From the NCBI RefSeq assembly GCF_003369915.1, contig NC_046675.1, forward strand, positions 3,658,001 to 3,722,000: a stretch of 64,000 nt of DNA. The letters are read 5' to 3'. Positions within the stretch are counted from its first letter, which is position 1. Each line of letters starts with the position of its first letter. Below are positions 52,062 through 63,408 of the stretch, one piece after another. The translations under genes and the position numbers were made by a program. The notes beneath the pieces were generated by a model. It did not search any database and was not told the origin of the DNA. It saw only the letters and a list, made by a program, of their open reading frames with translations. The stretch comes from Drosophila miranda. Lineage: Eukaryota > Arthropoda > Insecta > Diptera > Drosophilidae.

Positions 52062-53293
52062 ATGAAAGCCTCACGGGTTCTACAATATCTGCTGGTTTGC
52101 ATCGCCGTTGCACTGGGATTGGGTGAGTAACATTAAGAACTCTTAAGGACTGTTCGATTTGACACATTTTTTCCTCGACATAATAGTCCTTCAGGCGAAC
52201 GCCGACTGCCCATTGTCGCGGCCCATGATTGAGGGCACCAATCGCATATTTACCAACCGTGATCTTAGCGGAAATTACGCGCCGAAGCTGATCCAGAGTG
52301 TGCAAGCTGGCGAGGTGCTCCACATGATCTGCCAGCCGGACGACATCGTACAGACCACCTGCGAGCCGGACACCAACTTCAACCCACCGCTGCCGATGAG
52401 TTGCATTTACCCCATGCCCGCCACTGCCACAATCGTCACCGATGCATCCTGTCCGGCCACAATGTACTCCATTGGCTACACGATCAACAACCAGCAACTG
52501 GAGCTGTATCGCGCCTGCTACGATCGCACCAATGTCAGGGCCCTCTTCACGACACACACGGTGTACGGAAAAACCTTCTGTGAGTACTCAATGATCTCTC
52601 CCAGCTGCATTGACTTAACAGGCTAGGCTGTTCTCCCATCCCACAGTTCCAGCGCGTCCCCCCGTCTATTTTAGCCTAGATAACGTCCTGAGTCCGGCGG
52701 ATGCCAGTACCTTCATGCCCAGCAGTATTTACGGTGCCTTCAGGCGTATCTTCGGCGAAAACCAGACATACATTCCCTTTAGCCGGGATGTGGTCATCAA
52801 TCGCGGACATTTGACTCCCTCGGCAGATTTTCTGTACGAGGACCAGATGAGCGCCACCTTCAAGTACGTGAATGTGGTGCCGCAGTTCAAGACCATCAAC
52901 GACCGCAACTGGGAGGCCATCGAGCGCTGGGTGCGCAGTCTTATCCACGGAGGTGGTTCGCTGAGGATCAAGACGGGTGCTGTTGGCACCCTCAAGCTAC
53001 CGACTGATTCGGAGCCCCCCGTCCTTCGTCCCATAATCCTGGGAGATGACACAAAGAACCCCGTGCCTGAGTGGATGTACAAGGTGGTGAGAACTTCAAC
53101 CAACCAGCCGGTGGCCATCTTTCTCACGTACAACAACATATACGCGCCTGAACGTCCAAATGCTCTAAAATTTTGCGAAACTGTGCCCTGCCCCATATTC
53201 TTGCCCAACACGGCTGTCGATGGCTTCACATACTGCTGCAACGATACAAATAACTTTGAATTAGATATAACCATGTACGCACTCCTTGCATAA
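52062..53293 (+). CDS. Secreted DNA/RNA non-specific endonuclease, copy C
   Basis: Tandem duplicate of copy B. Exons 52062-52122, 52187-52579 and 52647-53293 give 366 residues; introns of 64 and 67 bp are in phase 1. The signal peptide is MKASRVLQYLLVCIAVALGL. NRGH is at 203-206 with VNVVPQFKTINDRNWEAIE, so the active site looks intact. Two cysteines kept in A and B are both gone: residue 157 is Pro (RPPVYF) and residue 220 is Ser (DQMSATF), which suggests loss of one disulfide. The C terminus is longer than in B, with the copy B stop replaced by a tail ending ELDITMYALLA. The reading frame and splice sites are intact, so it is probably expressed, but it may be functionally changed. Confidence 0.85.
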
Positions 53294-54299
53294 TTGCACA
53301 CACATACATATGTAACTTTATTACTTATATATTGCTTACATGTATTGCATTTCTTCAGTTCTCAGTCAATTCAATTCACAGTCAAAATATTCGCCAGTCC
53401 GTCGATCGGCATTACTCGGAGTTTACGGCCAATGTAACTTTTTACATTAAAAATTTGAACAAGATCAAGATTTTCGCTTTTTTTGGTACGACAGGACACA
53501 GGATATATGTACATATAGTCACAATGAGACGATGGTGTATCTGTATCTCGAGCCGCCAAATAATTTCCCCCTGCCAATGTGAATGCCTGTCGGTGCCTGC
53601 AACTGTCTAGTAGCTTAGACCTGCTAGTAGGGCCACCAAAGATTTTCTCCTACTGTATCTATATGCCTTGCCCCCTGGAACTGACTGCTGCTACCCGTTC
53701 GCTTGGCCGCTAGATCGCTAGACTGCTGTTATCCGTCCTGCTCCCCCTACTAATGAATGTTGGGACGAATAGACGAGTGGTTTCAAGTGCGACCTTTTAT
53801 TTGATTTTTCCTGCTGCACCTTAGATTTAATTTTAGATAGGTTTTTATGAGTGCTGATGACAAAATGCAAGCCACATAAAGTTCATTGGATGCAGCTTGA
53901 AAAGACAAGCCCTTTGTTATTATACGTGCCCCGGCAAAGTAAACACCACAGCCGGAAAACCACTTGGCGATGCCTGATAATAACCGCAGATAAGAAAGGG
54001 TGGGAGGAGGCAGCCCACCTACTCGGCCCGGGGCAAGGACTATCTTGAACTGCATGTGCACGGCTATCAGCGATGACCTGAGAAATGGAAGAAGGGGGGC
54101 GGTGAAAGTTGCAATTTCTGAGCTGGCGCCACACGCACGTTGTCATCTGTTGGATTCTTAAAACCAAAAGGTATACGCAGTAGAATAAAAGATGCAATAT
54201 GGGAAAGGCCATATACGAAACTGCCTGAATAAATATAAGTCTACTAAATCATCTCTCAACAAAAATCATCTCGCATCATCTATTGAAAAACATCAGAAA
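53294..54299. other. Intergenic after nuclease copy C
   Basis: No gene or repeat recognised; mixed-composition DNA. Confidence 0.45.
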
Positions 54300-55454
54300 G
54301 ATAACGCATGAGGCATCAGAGCGATAAAGAAAATCCCTAGTGTCTAGCCAATCTCTCGAACGGTCATCAGTTGTCACTCTAAGCTTAAGCTGTGAAGATG
54401 ATCTACATTCGGGACCCATTCTCATGCTATCTCTACGTTGCACACTCTTCGTCGTGCAGTGTACTTATGCTGGCGGAGAGGAGCGGAGAGGAGTGAGAAG
54501 CGAAAGACAGATAAATAAGAGTAGAGGAAAGAGCAGGAATGCCTGTCGTGGTTTCAGAAATTTCATGAAACGCAGGTTATCATTAGGTTCGTTCTTAAAA
54601 TCAAGAAAATAAGTAATACAAAAAAGAGACCTCAGAGCGATTAGGAAATTCCCAAAAAAATATGTGCGAAACACCTAGAGGCTAGACAATGTATCAAGCG
54701 GTCATCAGCTCAAGCTGTGAAGATGATCTACGTGCGTCTCTCTCTCTACGTCTTAGTCTATTTCTTTATAAGTTGTAATATAATGTGTAGACATTTATTG
54801 TTTATAAGAGTCATTATCTTCGTAGTACTCGGAAGCGCTCGGGCTGATTGTGTGCTGAGCAGACTATCTTGGACGTTGACATGCAATGACTGCATCTTTC
54901 AAGAGGCGATGCAGTTACTGCACCGTCAAGTGACCCGTGTGAAACCAGCAGAAGGCTGTTACGCGCGGATCCCAGGCAAAACGCAGCCCTCCTCCCGCCC
55001 AACCGACCGAGGGGCATTGCCGCATGACGCACGGTGCGTAGTCGAACCGAACGCGAACATGCAAGAAAGATAGCTATTAGACTAACATTCGCGGAAAATT
55101 AGCACTAAACTTACTAAGAAACTAAGCATGCAATCAAAATACAAATACCACTACAATTACTAATTAATAGAAAGGTGTGTAAGGATGAGTAATTTAATAA
55201 GAGGAAGAGAATTAGTGGTGGATATAATATGGTAGAGGGAGACCCGAGCATAAGACCCTAAACGGTTCATGCAAGGAATAATTCGATCTACAAAGTGGAA
55301 GGAACAACGGTATAAAATTTCTAGTCAGTCTAATAGGAATCGTGAAGTTTATGCGGCTCAACAGATCAGGGCTGTCTATGTCACCCCTGATCAAGTTGTG
55401 CATAAATATCACACCAAGCATTTTTTCGGGCTTGTGCCACACACGATGGTTTGA
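54300..55454. mobile_element. Probable degenerate retroelement segment
   Basis: Two related segments about 310 bp apart (about 54310-54395 and 54620-54728) share CAGAGCGAT, CTAG.CAA and CGGTCATCAG...AAGCTGTGAAGATGATCTAC. Downstream, 55080-55454 has dense A-rich sequence followed by a GGGAGACCC word and GTTCATGCAAGGAATAATTCGA, which remind me of untranslated regions of Drosophila LTR retrotransposons. No gag, pol or integrase frame is present. The family cannot be named from memory, and the boundaries are approximate. An open frame at 54717-55073 begins with a hydrophobic stretch, but its downstream half is in the GC-rich part and does not resemble any protein. Confidence 0.3.
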
Positions 55455-55504
55455 GTTATCATCTCCAGCATAAGGCTCCTTAGGTTAGGTTCTTAGGTTC
55501 CTTG

Positions 55505-56070
55505 AAATGCGAACATAGTTCGATTCTCGAAGCCTTTTTCTACATGTTCTGCAAATGCCTTCAAACCAGCAACCACAGATGGTTGTGCTCAATTCAGTCA
55601 AAGTCGAAACGAATTTTACCATTTACATGGCCCACACAAGCAACTTGGCCTGCCCCTCTGCCTCCTTCCCTTAATTTTGATACCAATTTGATACCACACC
55701 TCGGCACAACCAACCGCGGAAACTGGAAAACCATCGAGAACTGGGTACGCCGACAACTATCTGATGGACACATCGCTGCTCTAAGAGTCTGCACAGGTGC
55801 ATTGGGGGTGCTCGAATGCTCATCGCGCTGACATTCCAATGTTTCTGTTGGACAACAACCAGAATCCCATTCCCAAGTGGATATCCAAAATTGTAAGCCA
55901 CAGGCGCCCGCTTCGTTTTCCTCACCTACAACAACGCAAGTGCAACCTCACGGCCGACTGGAAAAGCCGTGTCAAACGTTTGCAGAGAATTACCATGCCG
56001 AAACTTAGGACTTAATGAACGGGAAGCAGGGGACACCTTCTGCTGCGACGCATACTACGATTATTACTAG
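55505..56070 (+). pseudogene. Endonuclease pseudogene 1
   Basis: Disrupted copy of the nuclease catalytic region. One frame has GNWKTIENWVRRQLSD and VCTGALGV (matching the INDRNWEAIERWVR...TGA block). The frame then shifts to FLLDNNQNPIPKWISKI (matching NRNPVPLWMYKI) and shifts again to RFVFLTYNNA, ELPCRNLGL and DTFCCDAYY, ending at TAG 56068-56070. At least two frameshifts are needed; the N-terminal half and NRGH region are not recognisable. It appears closer to pseudogene 2 than to copies A-C (shared VCTGA). Confidence 0.75.
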
Positions 56071-56640
56071 TAATAGTACTACTCCCACGATTAACGGTCG
56101 TTTGCTGAAGCCTGGCAGCGTGAAAGCTTTTGTTGCGAAAATCAAGTTAAGTTTGTAACTGTGTTTGGAACATGGCTAAAAAGCTCCGAAAGCCCCCGGA
56201 GGAAAAAAAAGCGTTTAATTCTTAGAATAAACCCTTCCTTGAAGAGTGTGCTATAAAATTGATCAAATTTAAGCATCTCCGACCACATAGGAATATTCCA
56301 TAAAAAAAGAAGCTACTGTGAGGAAATATATGTTGTTTCTATAGGTAATTTATATGTTTTGACTAATATATAGATTCCATAGTATGATACCGATAGTATG
56401 ATCCCAAGGCTCTGTGAATGTAGAGGAACTGTGTCAACCTTGGGGTTGGACGAATTAAATGACGCACGGTATACGGTATTCCCCAGAACATTTTTGTGCT
56501 CTGATCTGGCACTGCAGGGAGCTAGTTAATCAGTTAATTACAATAGATGATTATTGAAGTACCCAGAGAAGGCATCTATAGGATCGGCTGATAACACAAA
56601 GTTTGTTTCCCAGTCAGAGCTCAAGTGATTATCAGTTGCA
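56071..56640. other. Intergenic between pseudogenes
   Basis: A/T-rich, nothing recognised. Confidence 0.4.
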
Positions 56641-57045
56641 TGGCGGAAGATGAACTGGCAACGGAGTCTTTCCTCAGTTCTAGTCTATCTCTCTGGTCTT
56701 TACTATGGACACCAAATGCGTGCTGGGTTGTCTTTGGCTCGATTAACTGCAGTAACTGCAAAATCACTGAGGGCTATATGTCCGATGGCTAGCCAACACA
56801 AGATTCGATGTTCTGAAAGTCTGCACCGGTGCAATGGCTGTCCAATACCAGGAATGGAAACATGCAATCAATTTACCTATGGGCCCCGACATAAATTCCG
56901 TTATCAAGGTGATGTGCACAATCTTTAGACATCGCTGAGGCATCTGCTTCGTTTTCCTCACCTACAACACCGGATGGGCCTGTGTGCCAACAAATCTTCA
57001 TCGAAGGATGCACATTCTGCTGCGATCTATGGTATATTGTCCGAA
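56641..57045 (+). pseudogene. Endonuclease pseudogene 2
   Basis: A second, more decayed copy. A frame from about 56650 starts like a signal peptide (LSSVLVYLSGLYYG). Further on, 56800-56930 reads FDVLKVCTGAMAVQ, then after a stop GICFVFLTYN (matching FLTYNN), and a final shifted frame CTFCCDLW (matching the CC-containing C terminus). The centre of the gene, including NRGH, is missing or unrecognisable. Identical FVFLTYN and VCTGA words link it to pseudogene 1. Confidence 0.6.
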
Positions 57046-57886
57046 CTAAAAGTCCGAATTTAAAAGGAATTTGTTAAAATATAACAGATTTGTGGGTCAT
57101 AATATTCTATGGTTTAATGGCAACGTAATTGTGATACAATTCAGATACAGTCAGATAGCCGTATATTAGTATTTTACTCCAAATTAGGCTTTGTCTATAT
57201 TTATCCGATCCCTTTGGCTATAATTTTCTATATTTCTTCAGTACGTCGTCAGCATTCATACAGAAAACATTATACAGCTCAACAAAAACTGTAAACTTAA
57301 ACAAGCTTTTTTTTCAAAAATGTAATTAATAATTTTGCATCTTTTCGCATAGATAGTAGATTTTTTAACAAGGCCTTTCAATATTATTCTCGTATATGGT
57401 ACAAAAAAAACTCTGAGTTGTTTATAAAACAAACATTTATCCGAAGACGGCATGTAATTCAATTATATAGTCATTCGATTTGGATGACATAACTTAAGCT
57501 TAGGTAAAAAAAAATAGTTTAGTAATGTAGTTTAGTTTAGTAATGCTTTCAATTCAATGCTATTGCATTAATTAATCACTTATTAAATTTGCGACTTGCG
57601 TTTTGTGGAAGCACCCATTTTTGCGTTTTCAAAACTGAATCGGAAATGTTTTTCGAAATTGAAAACCGCATACCGGCCTGCCTGATTAATCATGTTAGAG
57701 ATATGATATATTTAGATAGTCGATGTACATATGTATATGTATTTATGTACATATGTCACCTTCCTGTAGCTCTAGTAGTCATAAAAATATGAGATAATAT
57801 CTGATTTTCAATTAGTTAATTATTTTGTTAACGACAGGAAACAACACTTGTGGAACAATAATGTGCCTAGAAGGTATCTATGTAGG
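57046..57886. other. Intergenic
   Basis: A/T-rich DNA between the nuclease pseudogenes and the convergent DUF229 gene. It contains an imperfect repeat of TGTACATATGT at about 57724-57756; nothing else recognised. Confidence 0.45.
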
Positions 57887-60039
57887 CTACTCTTTGAGAT
57901 TGCTCAGACAAATGCAGTACGATTTGTCGGTTTTGTCGTCGATGCAGGTGGCATCGTCCTCATAGGAATCGAGGCGACTTATAGACGTCACATTGACCTC
58001 CAAAGCTTCTGTAACATTATTGAAGACGACTGTGGCCCGGAAATCGGCACTGTTCTGTTTTACCTTGAACATAGTGCGATATACGGCAGTCTCGGAGAGC
58101 GATATATCATCGTGGAAGCTCTGATCGAGGGGGATCAGAATTTCGGTTTCGTGTACATAAGACAGTGATAAATTGGCACAAATTGCACTGAGATTTCTGC
58201 CGCTGAGGTATTCGTTGATGCGGTCAATGACCCGAGGAGCGATGCGAAGGGGCCAGTCGCCGGAAAGCCTCTTGTAGGGCAGACAGGTGCAATAGTGCTC
58301 CGGTATGCCAGCATCTTCGCATGACCGATGCTCGTCCATGGGATAGAACACCGAGTGACATTTGGGGCAATCGTGGGACTTGGGCAGCTCCGGTTTCCGG
58401 CCTTCGGTATCTCTATCTCCGCCTATCTCTACGATGTGCTTCAGAGTGTTGTGCAGATCATAGTTGGAGGTCAACCGATGCTGATTCAGTTCCAGGGCCT
58501 GGGCATATTCGGGGTAATGGGCGCGGAACCAGGGCGGCAGGTAGATGAACATTGAGGGAAGTCGCGACTCCAGAAAGCCACTTTCCAAGTACATTAAATC
58601 CCCCCAGCGTGTACCGTGATCGGAGAGAAATATCACAATGCTCTGCTCGAACACGCCATCAGCCTCAAAGTCCAGCATGTACTGCAGGACGTAGTCCTCC
58701 ATTTTCGATGGCATTCGGTAACTGTCATGGCTGAAACTGTTCGACCAGAACAGGCCCCAAATGGGTCGCTCATCCACGTACCGCCTGGCGAACTCCTTGC
58801 ACAGATCGTAGGCATAACTGCTCGTTTCCCGGCGACCAATGCAATATCTCCGCGAGCACTCGGCACACTTCCATGTGTCCAAATCCGACTCGACTGCCTT
58901 CTGGAGAGGCCTGACGTAGTAGTCCGTTGGCTGCTCCTTGAAGCCAGGCTTAAAATAGTTGAAGGTGTTTATCCCAGACTCGTCCTCGGCAAACGCCGTC
59001 AGGTAGCTGGCGTTCCTGAAATATTTCCAGATGAAGGGGATCTGGTCCAGACAGCCTTGGGTTTCCCAGTCACAGACATTTTCCCTGGCCGACTCGGGAC
59101 TATAGCCGGCCAGAAGAGCCATCAGATTGGGAAACGTGTTGTCGCCTATCTGGAAGGCCAATTAGTTGCTGCTACGGCCATGGTCCTTAGTCACTTACCT
59201 TGTTGTATCCCTGAAGCTCGTACCATCCACTGCGCGTGAGAAAGTTGTATACTTTGGGCATGGTGCGCCTCAGATTGATTCTCGATAGACTGTCGATGCC
59301 GAACATGATGACGGACGGCTTCCGCTTCGATGGCTCTAGGAAGAGTCCTGGCGGCGGGGCCCTGTACTGGACGAGCGTGTAGGCATCGCTCTGCAGGATG
59401 TGCGACGTATTGTCTATCCGATGGCAGCCCAAAATCAAGCCCTGAACATGCACCGGCACCACATAGTCCTGGGAGAAGTACTTGCGATCCACGCTAAAGA
59501 CAAGAATTAGGTTCCGAGGCAAACCAAATATCCCTTCGCGTATAGTACCTGTCGTAGCCGTCAGACGAGCTACCTTTTATCTCCTGGTAATAGCAATTGT
59601 ACTCAATCTCGCTCGAATTGAGCAGCTGGGAGGCAAGAGTCTCATTGATGTGCAGCACATAGCGCCGTCTGATCACATCGTAGATCGGGGTCACCAGGGC
59701 GGTGTCGTTAGAGCAGGGCTCGTACACCATAGGCTTGTAAATGGCCATTGCGTCCGCCCCAAAGGGGTCCACATACGGAATCTTGCATTTTGAGCTCTCC
59801 ACAAAGTACAACGGCAATGCAGTTACATCGCTCACATCGATCCCATCGGTCCCATCGCTTTGAAAGGCATTTGAGTCATTCGCGTCTTCGGAGTCGTCTA
59901 GGCTTGTTGTCACTGCTTGAGGTGCTCTAAATTTCGGTGACGGACCATCGCTCTTTTGTTGTGGCAAAAACACTAGACAAATCGCAAAGAAACAACAGAA
60001 TACGATCCATTTATATATTGGACGGAACCCGGAGCCCAT
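57887..60039 (-). CDS. DUF229 family protein (alkaline phosphatase/sulfatase fold), three exons
   Basis: Insect/nematode-expanded DUF229 family, related to sulfatases and alkaline phosphatases; substrate unknown. Minus-strand exons 60039-59549, 59493-59199 and 59149-57887 give 682 residues; introns are 55 and 49 bp. The ATG at 60039 (CAAC before it, G after it) is the first in frame. The frame is open further upstream but has no ATG there. Residues 11-26 form a single membrane segment (IVFCCFFAICLVFLP), giving a type II membrane or Golgi/secretory topology. Family motifs are CKIPYVDPF, IMFGIDSLSRINLRRTMP (Asp231 metal/nucleophile region), GDNTFPNLMALLAG, SNSFSHDSY and SDHGTRWGD (438-441, metal ligands Asp and His). 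C-terminal Cys-rich motifs DCPKCHSVF and HYCTCLPY are typical. It is complete, with no sign of decay, and convergent with the nuclease cluster. Confidence 0.88.
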
Positions 60040-61089
60040 GTTGCGCAGAGCAAGAAACTCGAAAGCCGACTGACTATTGTACCCAAACCACACCTTTAAC
60101 ACATTTACTGATAGACTTGCCGAGCTAGTACATAGGTATCGCTGTTGTCAACCCATTGACTGTTGAACTCCTTCCCACCTGTTTAATATCTTGGGGCTCC
60201 CAATTTTTTGAATCTATCAGAAGTAAATTGAGTACATATTACCAATTGACAAACGAGATTACATACCAATCAATGTCTTATCAGCCCCAGCCCAACCACA
60301 ACCCCCGCATGCTGACATCGCGAAGTGTAAAGGTTATCAATCAGAACCCACTGCGTATGCTTTTCTGCCGAAGAGCATCATTATCCGTGAACGTTGCAGA
60401 GTTATTTCCCAAGAACTTGTCCCATAATCGCTGACAGTGAACGATTGATTAACTGGAAATGATTATCTCATTCATATGCCCCTCGTTATACCTTCGCAAA
60501 GGGTTATTTGAGTATTGAATATATTCTCCTTAGAACTAGGGCAACTAATGACAAATATTTATCGCATATTTTCCTGACAACTTCAGTCGTTTTCCACCGG
60601 AAACGATAGCAGCATATCGCTATTTTATTTTGCGCGCCGTGTTTTTATTCGATCGAAATAATTACGGTCAATACCTTCTACATTCTTAAACTTGATCCCA
60701 CCCATAGATATTTATCCTGCCCAACACGACTTAATAGACGAAGAAGGCCTTAGTGAAGCATCACAGCGCTGTTGAATAGTGTCAAAGTCAACTTTGCTTA
60801 TATAATGGTTTCGGAAATTCGGGTCATCGACTCGACTCGACTAACACTTTAGTGTGATTTTTTAAAGATTTATATTAATTTTGGGTGAAGGTTTTGCTTT
60901 GGCTGTTATTTACTTGGACTGGAATCTCAACTACACTCTAAATCAACGTATCCATTTTAACGAGAATTTAAATTTGATAAGTTGCTTACATGTGTACATT
61001 TTCAAAAGTTCGCGCCAATCTCGGTGCACTGCTTGCAGCACTGGTATTTTTCCAGGATTTCTGTTTCAGGTTTACACTAGTAGTGCTAT
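60040..61089. other. Upstream region of the DUF229 gene
   Basis: No TATA box is obvious. A TCAGT initiator-like word on the minus strand lies at about 60108-60112, about 70 bp before the ATG. A pair of inverted CGATA motifs is at 60604-60619. Otherwise unremarkable. Confidence 0.4.
60604..60619. promoter_or_regulatory. Inverted pair of CGATA motifs (possible BEAF-32 site)
   Basis: CGATA at 60604-60608 and TATCG at 60615-60619. BEAF-32 binds clustered CGATA motifs between Drosophila genes. The location, between the DUF229 gene and the promoter array, fits a boundary. Confidence 0.3.
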
Positions 61090-63399
61090 TTTCAAAATAG
61101 TGTAAAGCACAGGGTGACCTTTTACGGTATTTTTAATACTTTTCGGTATTTTTTGAGGTCAAAATTGAACCGAAGGTATATTTCGAAATATTTTACCGAT
61201 TTAATCAATCTATTAAATTTCATTTTCAACGTTATATAGAAATCTAATAAAATCAAGTATTTAGAATAGGCCAGTCAAGTAGAAAATTGATTCATTAAAC
61301 GGATAAAATAATGTGGGCAGGGCAAAATGTTCCATATAGCTTGTTATATTCCACGGAAGATCAAAAACGAGGAATATGTAAAATATAACTTGAATTCGTC
61401 AGTATATTTGCGGTATATTTTTGAAATGAGACCGTATATTTTGGTGCCGTTCTGAGGGTCACACTGGTCTTGACCAACATTTTTTTTCGCCGCAGTTTCG
61501 CCTTAGTAACAATGAGTCCCATTCCATACACAAATGTTGATGCAACATTTACTTGAAAACCGTTTTTTGGTCAAAATAAAATACTTACAAGCAATTTAAA
61601 GAAGCAATCTTGTAAAAAATGTATTTATCTATGCGATAAAGCTAAGTGGGCAAATCTATATAGCTTGGCAATACCCGATTCGCCGCAGTTTCGCTTTAGC
61701 AACAGTGACTCCCATTCCATACACAAATGTTGCTAATTTACCAGCAACATTGCAACTGTTTTTTTGTTGAACTATTTTGCTTAAACCTTGTTTAGTCAAA
61801 ATACAATAAAAGCAAGGACTAAAAACTGGCCAGTTAAGTAGAAAATTGATTCATTAATCGTATAAAATTATGTGGGCATAGATAAAGGCCCGGTTGACAA
61901 CATTTAAATCCTTGTCGCTCACATTCAAAAAAGTTCGATTTGGCGCGCACCACTCGGTATATTTTTCAAATGAGACCGTATATTTTGGTATTTATTTGAA
62001 TCGGGTAGAATATGTAATAACCGGTTCACAGAAATGAGTCCCATTCCATGCACAAATGTTGCGCATTCCATACACAAAAGATGCAGCAACATTTACTTGA
62101 AACCCGTATTGTAGTCAAAATAAAATACTTACAAGCAATTTAAAGATGTTAGAAAATAGAAAATGTATTCATCTATGGGATAAAACTAAGTGGGCAAAGC
62201 TGAAAACTCTATATAGCTTGAAATATTCGGATTTGGCAATACCCGGTTCGCAGCAGATGAGTCCCATTCCATACACAAACATGTTGCTAATTCCATGCAC
62301 ACATACCCTGGGGAAATGGATGATATAGAATTGCGGAAATGTGTGTCATTCCAGGCACTAATTAATGCAGAAACTTTTAAACGATATTTTGCAGCTCATC
62401 GTCTGTCTACAGAGACAAAGAACTGGTACTGGGATCAGGATTTATATACAAACACCTAATCAAATGCATGAATAGACCAAAAAAATGCAATCTAAAACAA
62501 GGCCTTTGTTAATTACATTTGAAAGCAGCTTGGAACACAGTATCTTTATATAATATTCACGAAATAGGGTATAAAAACGCCATACCCTGGTTGACAACAA
62601 ATGAGTCTGCAAATACCAGCAACATTGACGTCACAACCTGCGACTATTGAACATTTTTGTTGAAATCGTGTTTTTGTCAAAACAAAAAACATGCAAGTAC
62701 TTAAAAATAGTTAATCTTGATCAAAATTGTTTCAGCAATCATATAAAATTATCTGGGCAAAAATAAGTGATCTATATAGCTGGGAATATTCGACGAAAGA
62801 AAGATTAACCAAGAATTAGTCGTCATAACCGGTTCAGAACAATGAGTCCCATTCCATGCACACATACCCTGGGGGAAATGGACGTTATAGAATTGTGAAT
62901 ATGTTTGTCTTCCAAGGCTCAGTAGGTATCAGGATCGACATAAATATATACAAGATACTAATAATGTACTTGAATATGTCTAAAGAATATCAATTTGAGA
63001 AAAGGTCTTAATAAATTACGTTCGATCTTCATATAAAATTAGCGAAATAGGGTGTACAAAGGCCTATACACGCATCACGTCTTCAAATACCAGCAACATT
63101 GCGACTCTTTTTTTGTTGAACTTTTTCGTTTAAACCTTTTTTTACAAGAAATACAATAAAAGCAAGGATTAACAACTAACCAATCTTGTAGAAAATTTAT
63201 TCATCAACGGCCTAAAATTATGTGGGCATGGCTAAATGTTCCATATAGCTAGTAATATTCGACGGAATATTAAAAACGAGGAATATGTGTAATAAAACTT
63301 GAGTTGGTCAGTATATTTACGGTATATTTTTTTAGTGAGCCAGTATATTTTGGTATATATTTTCGAGGGTGTGACGGTATATTTCAAAGATAACTCCGC
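61090..63399. repeat. Diverged tandem array containing promoter-like units
   Basis: Two kinds of segment recur. One, containing GAGTCCCATTCCATACACAAA, starts at about 61512, 61706 (as GACTCCC), 62034, 62256 and 62841. The other, with GTGGGCAAA followed by a TATATAGCTTG-like word, occurs at about 61314, 61647, 62190, 62752 and 63222 (in part also 61869). The segment 61300-61467 is clearly homologous to 63215-63410, including GTCAGTATATTT, CGGTATATTTTT and the GGTCACACTGG site. Units are diverged and irregular (about 200-500 bp). No open frame of interest. Confidence 0.7.
61402..61467. promoter_or_regulatory. Duplicated core-promoter module (Motif 6 sites plus Motif 1)
   Basis: Three GTATATTT words with CAG, CGG or CCG before them (Ohler Motif 6 type) followed by GGTCACACT at 61457-61465 (Motif 1, bound by M1BP). 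It is homologous to the module at 63309-63408. Confidence 0.5.
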
Positions 63400-63408
63400 G
63401 GTCACACT
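63309..63408 (+). promoter_or_regulatory. Housekeeping-type core promoter (Motif 6 + Motif 1)
   Basis: Four Motif 6-like GTATATTT words at about 63309-63386, an inverted Motif 1-like GGGTGTGAC at 63368-63374 and a consensus Motif 1 GGTCACACT at 63400-63408. In Drosophila these motifs mark TATA-less promoters of ubiquitously expressed genes, with initiation close to Motif 1. The sequence downstream has the look of a 5' leader, so a plus-strand gene is favoured. Confidence 0.5.

Noticed and set aside
54717..55073. 118-codon frame beginning with a hydrophobic, signal-like stretch and ADCVLSRL, briefly like the mature nuclease start
   Set aside because: The match is six residues; the rest has no nuclease blocks and lies in the retroelement-like segment.
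58328..59239. Plus-strand frames opposite the DUF229 gene
   Set aside because: Antisense shadows of a clearly coding minus-strand exon.
61090..63399. CRISPR-like spaced repeats
   Set aside because: Units are long, diverged and irregularly spaced in a eukaryotic genome; they are a tandem array, not CRISPR.
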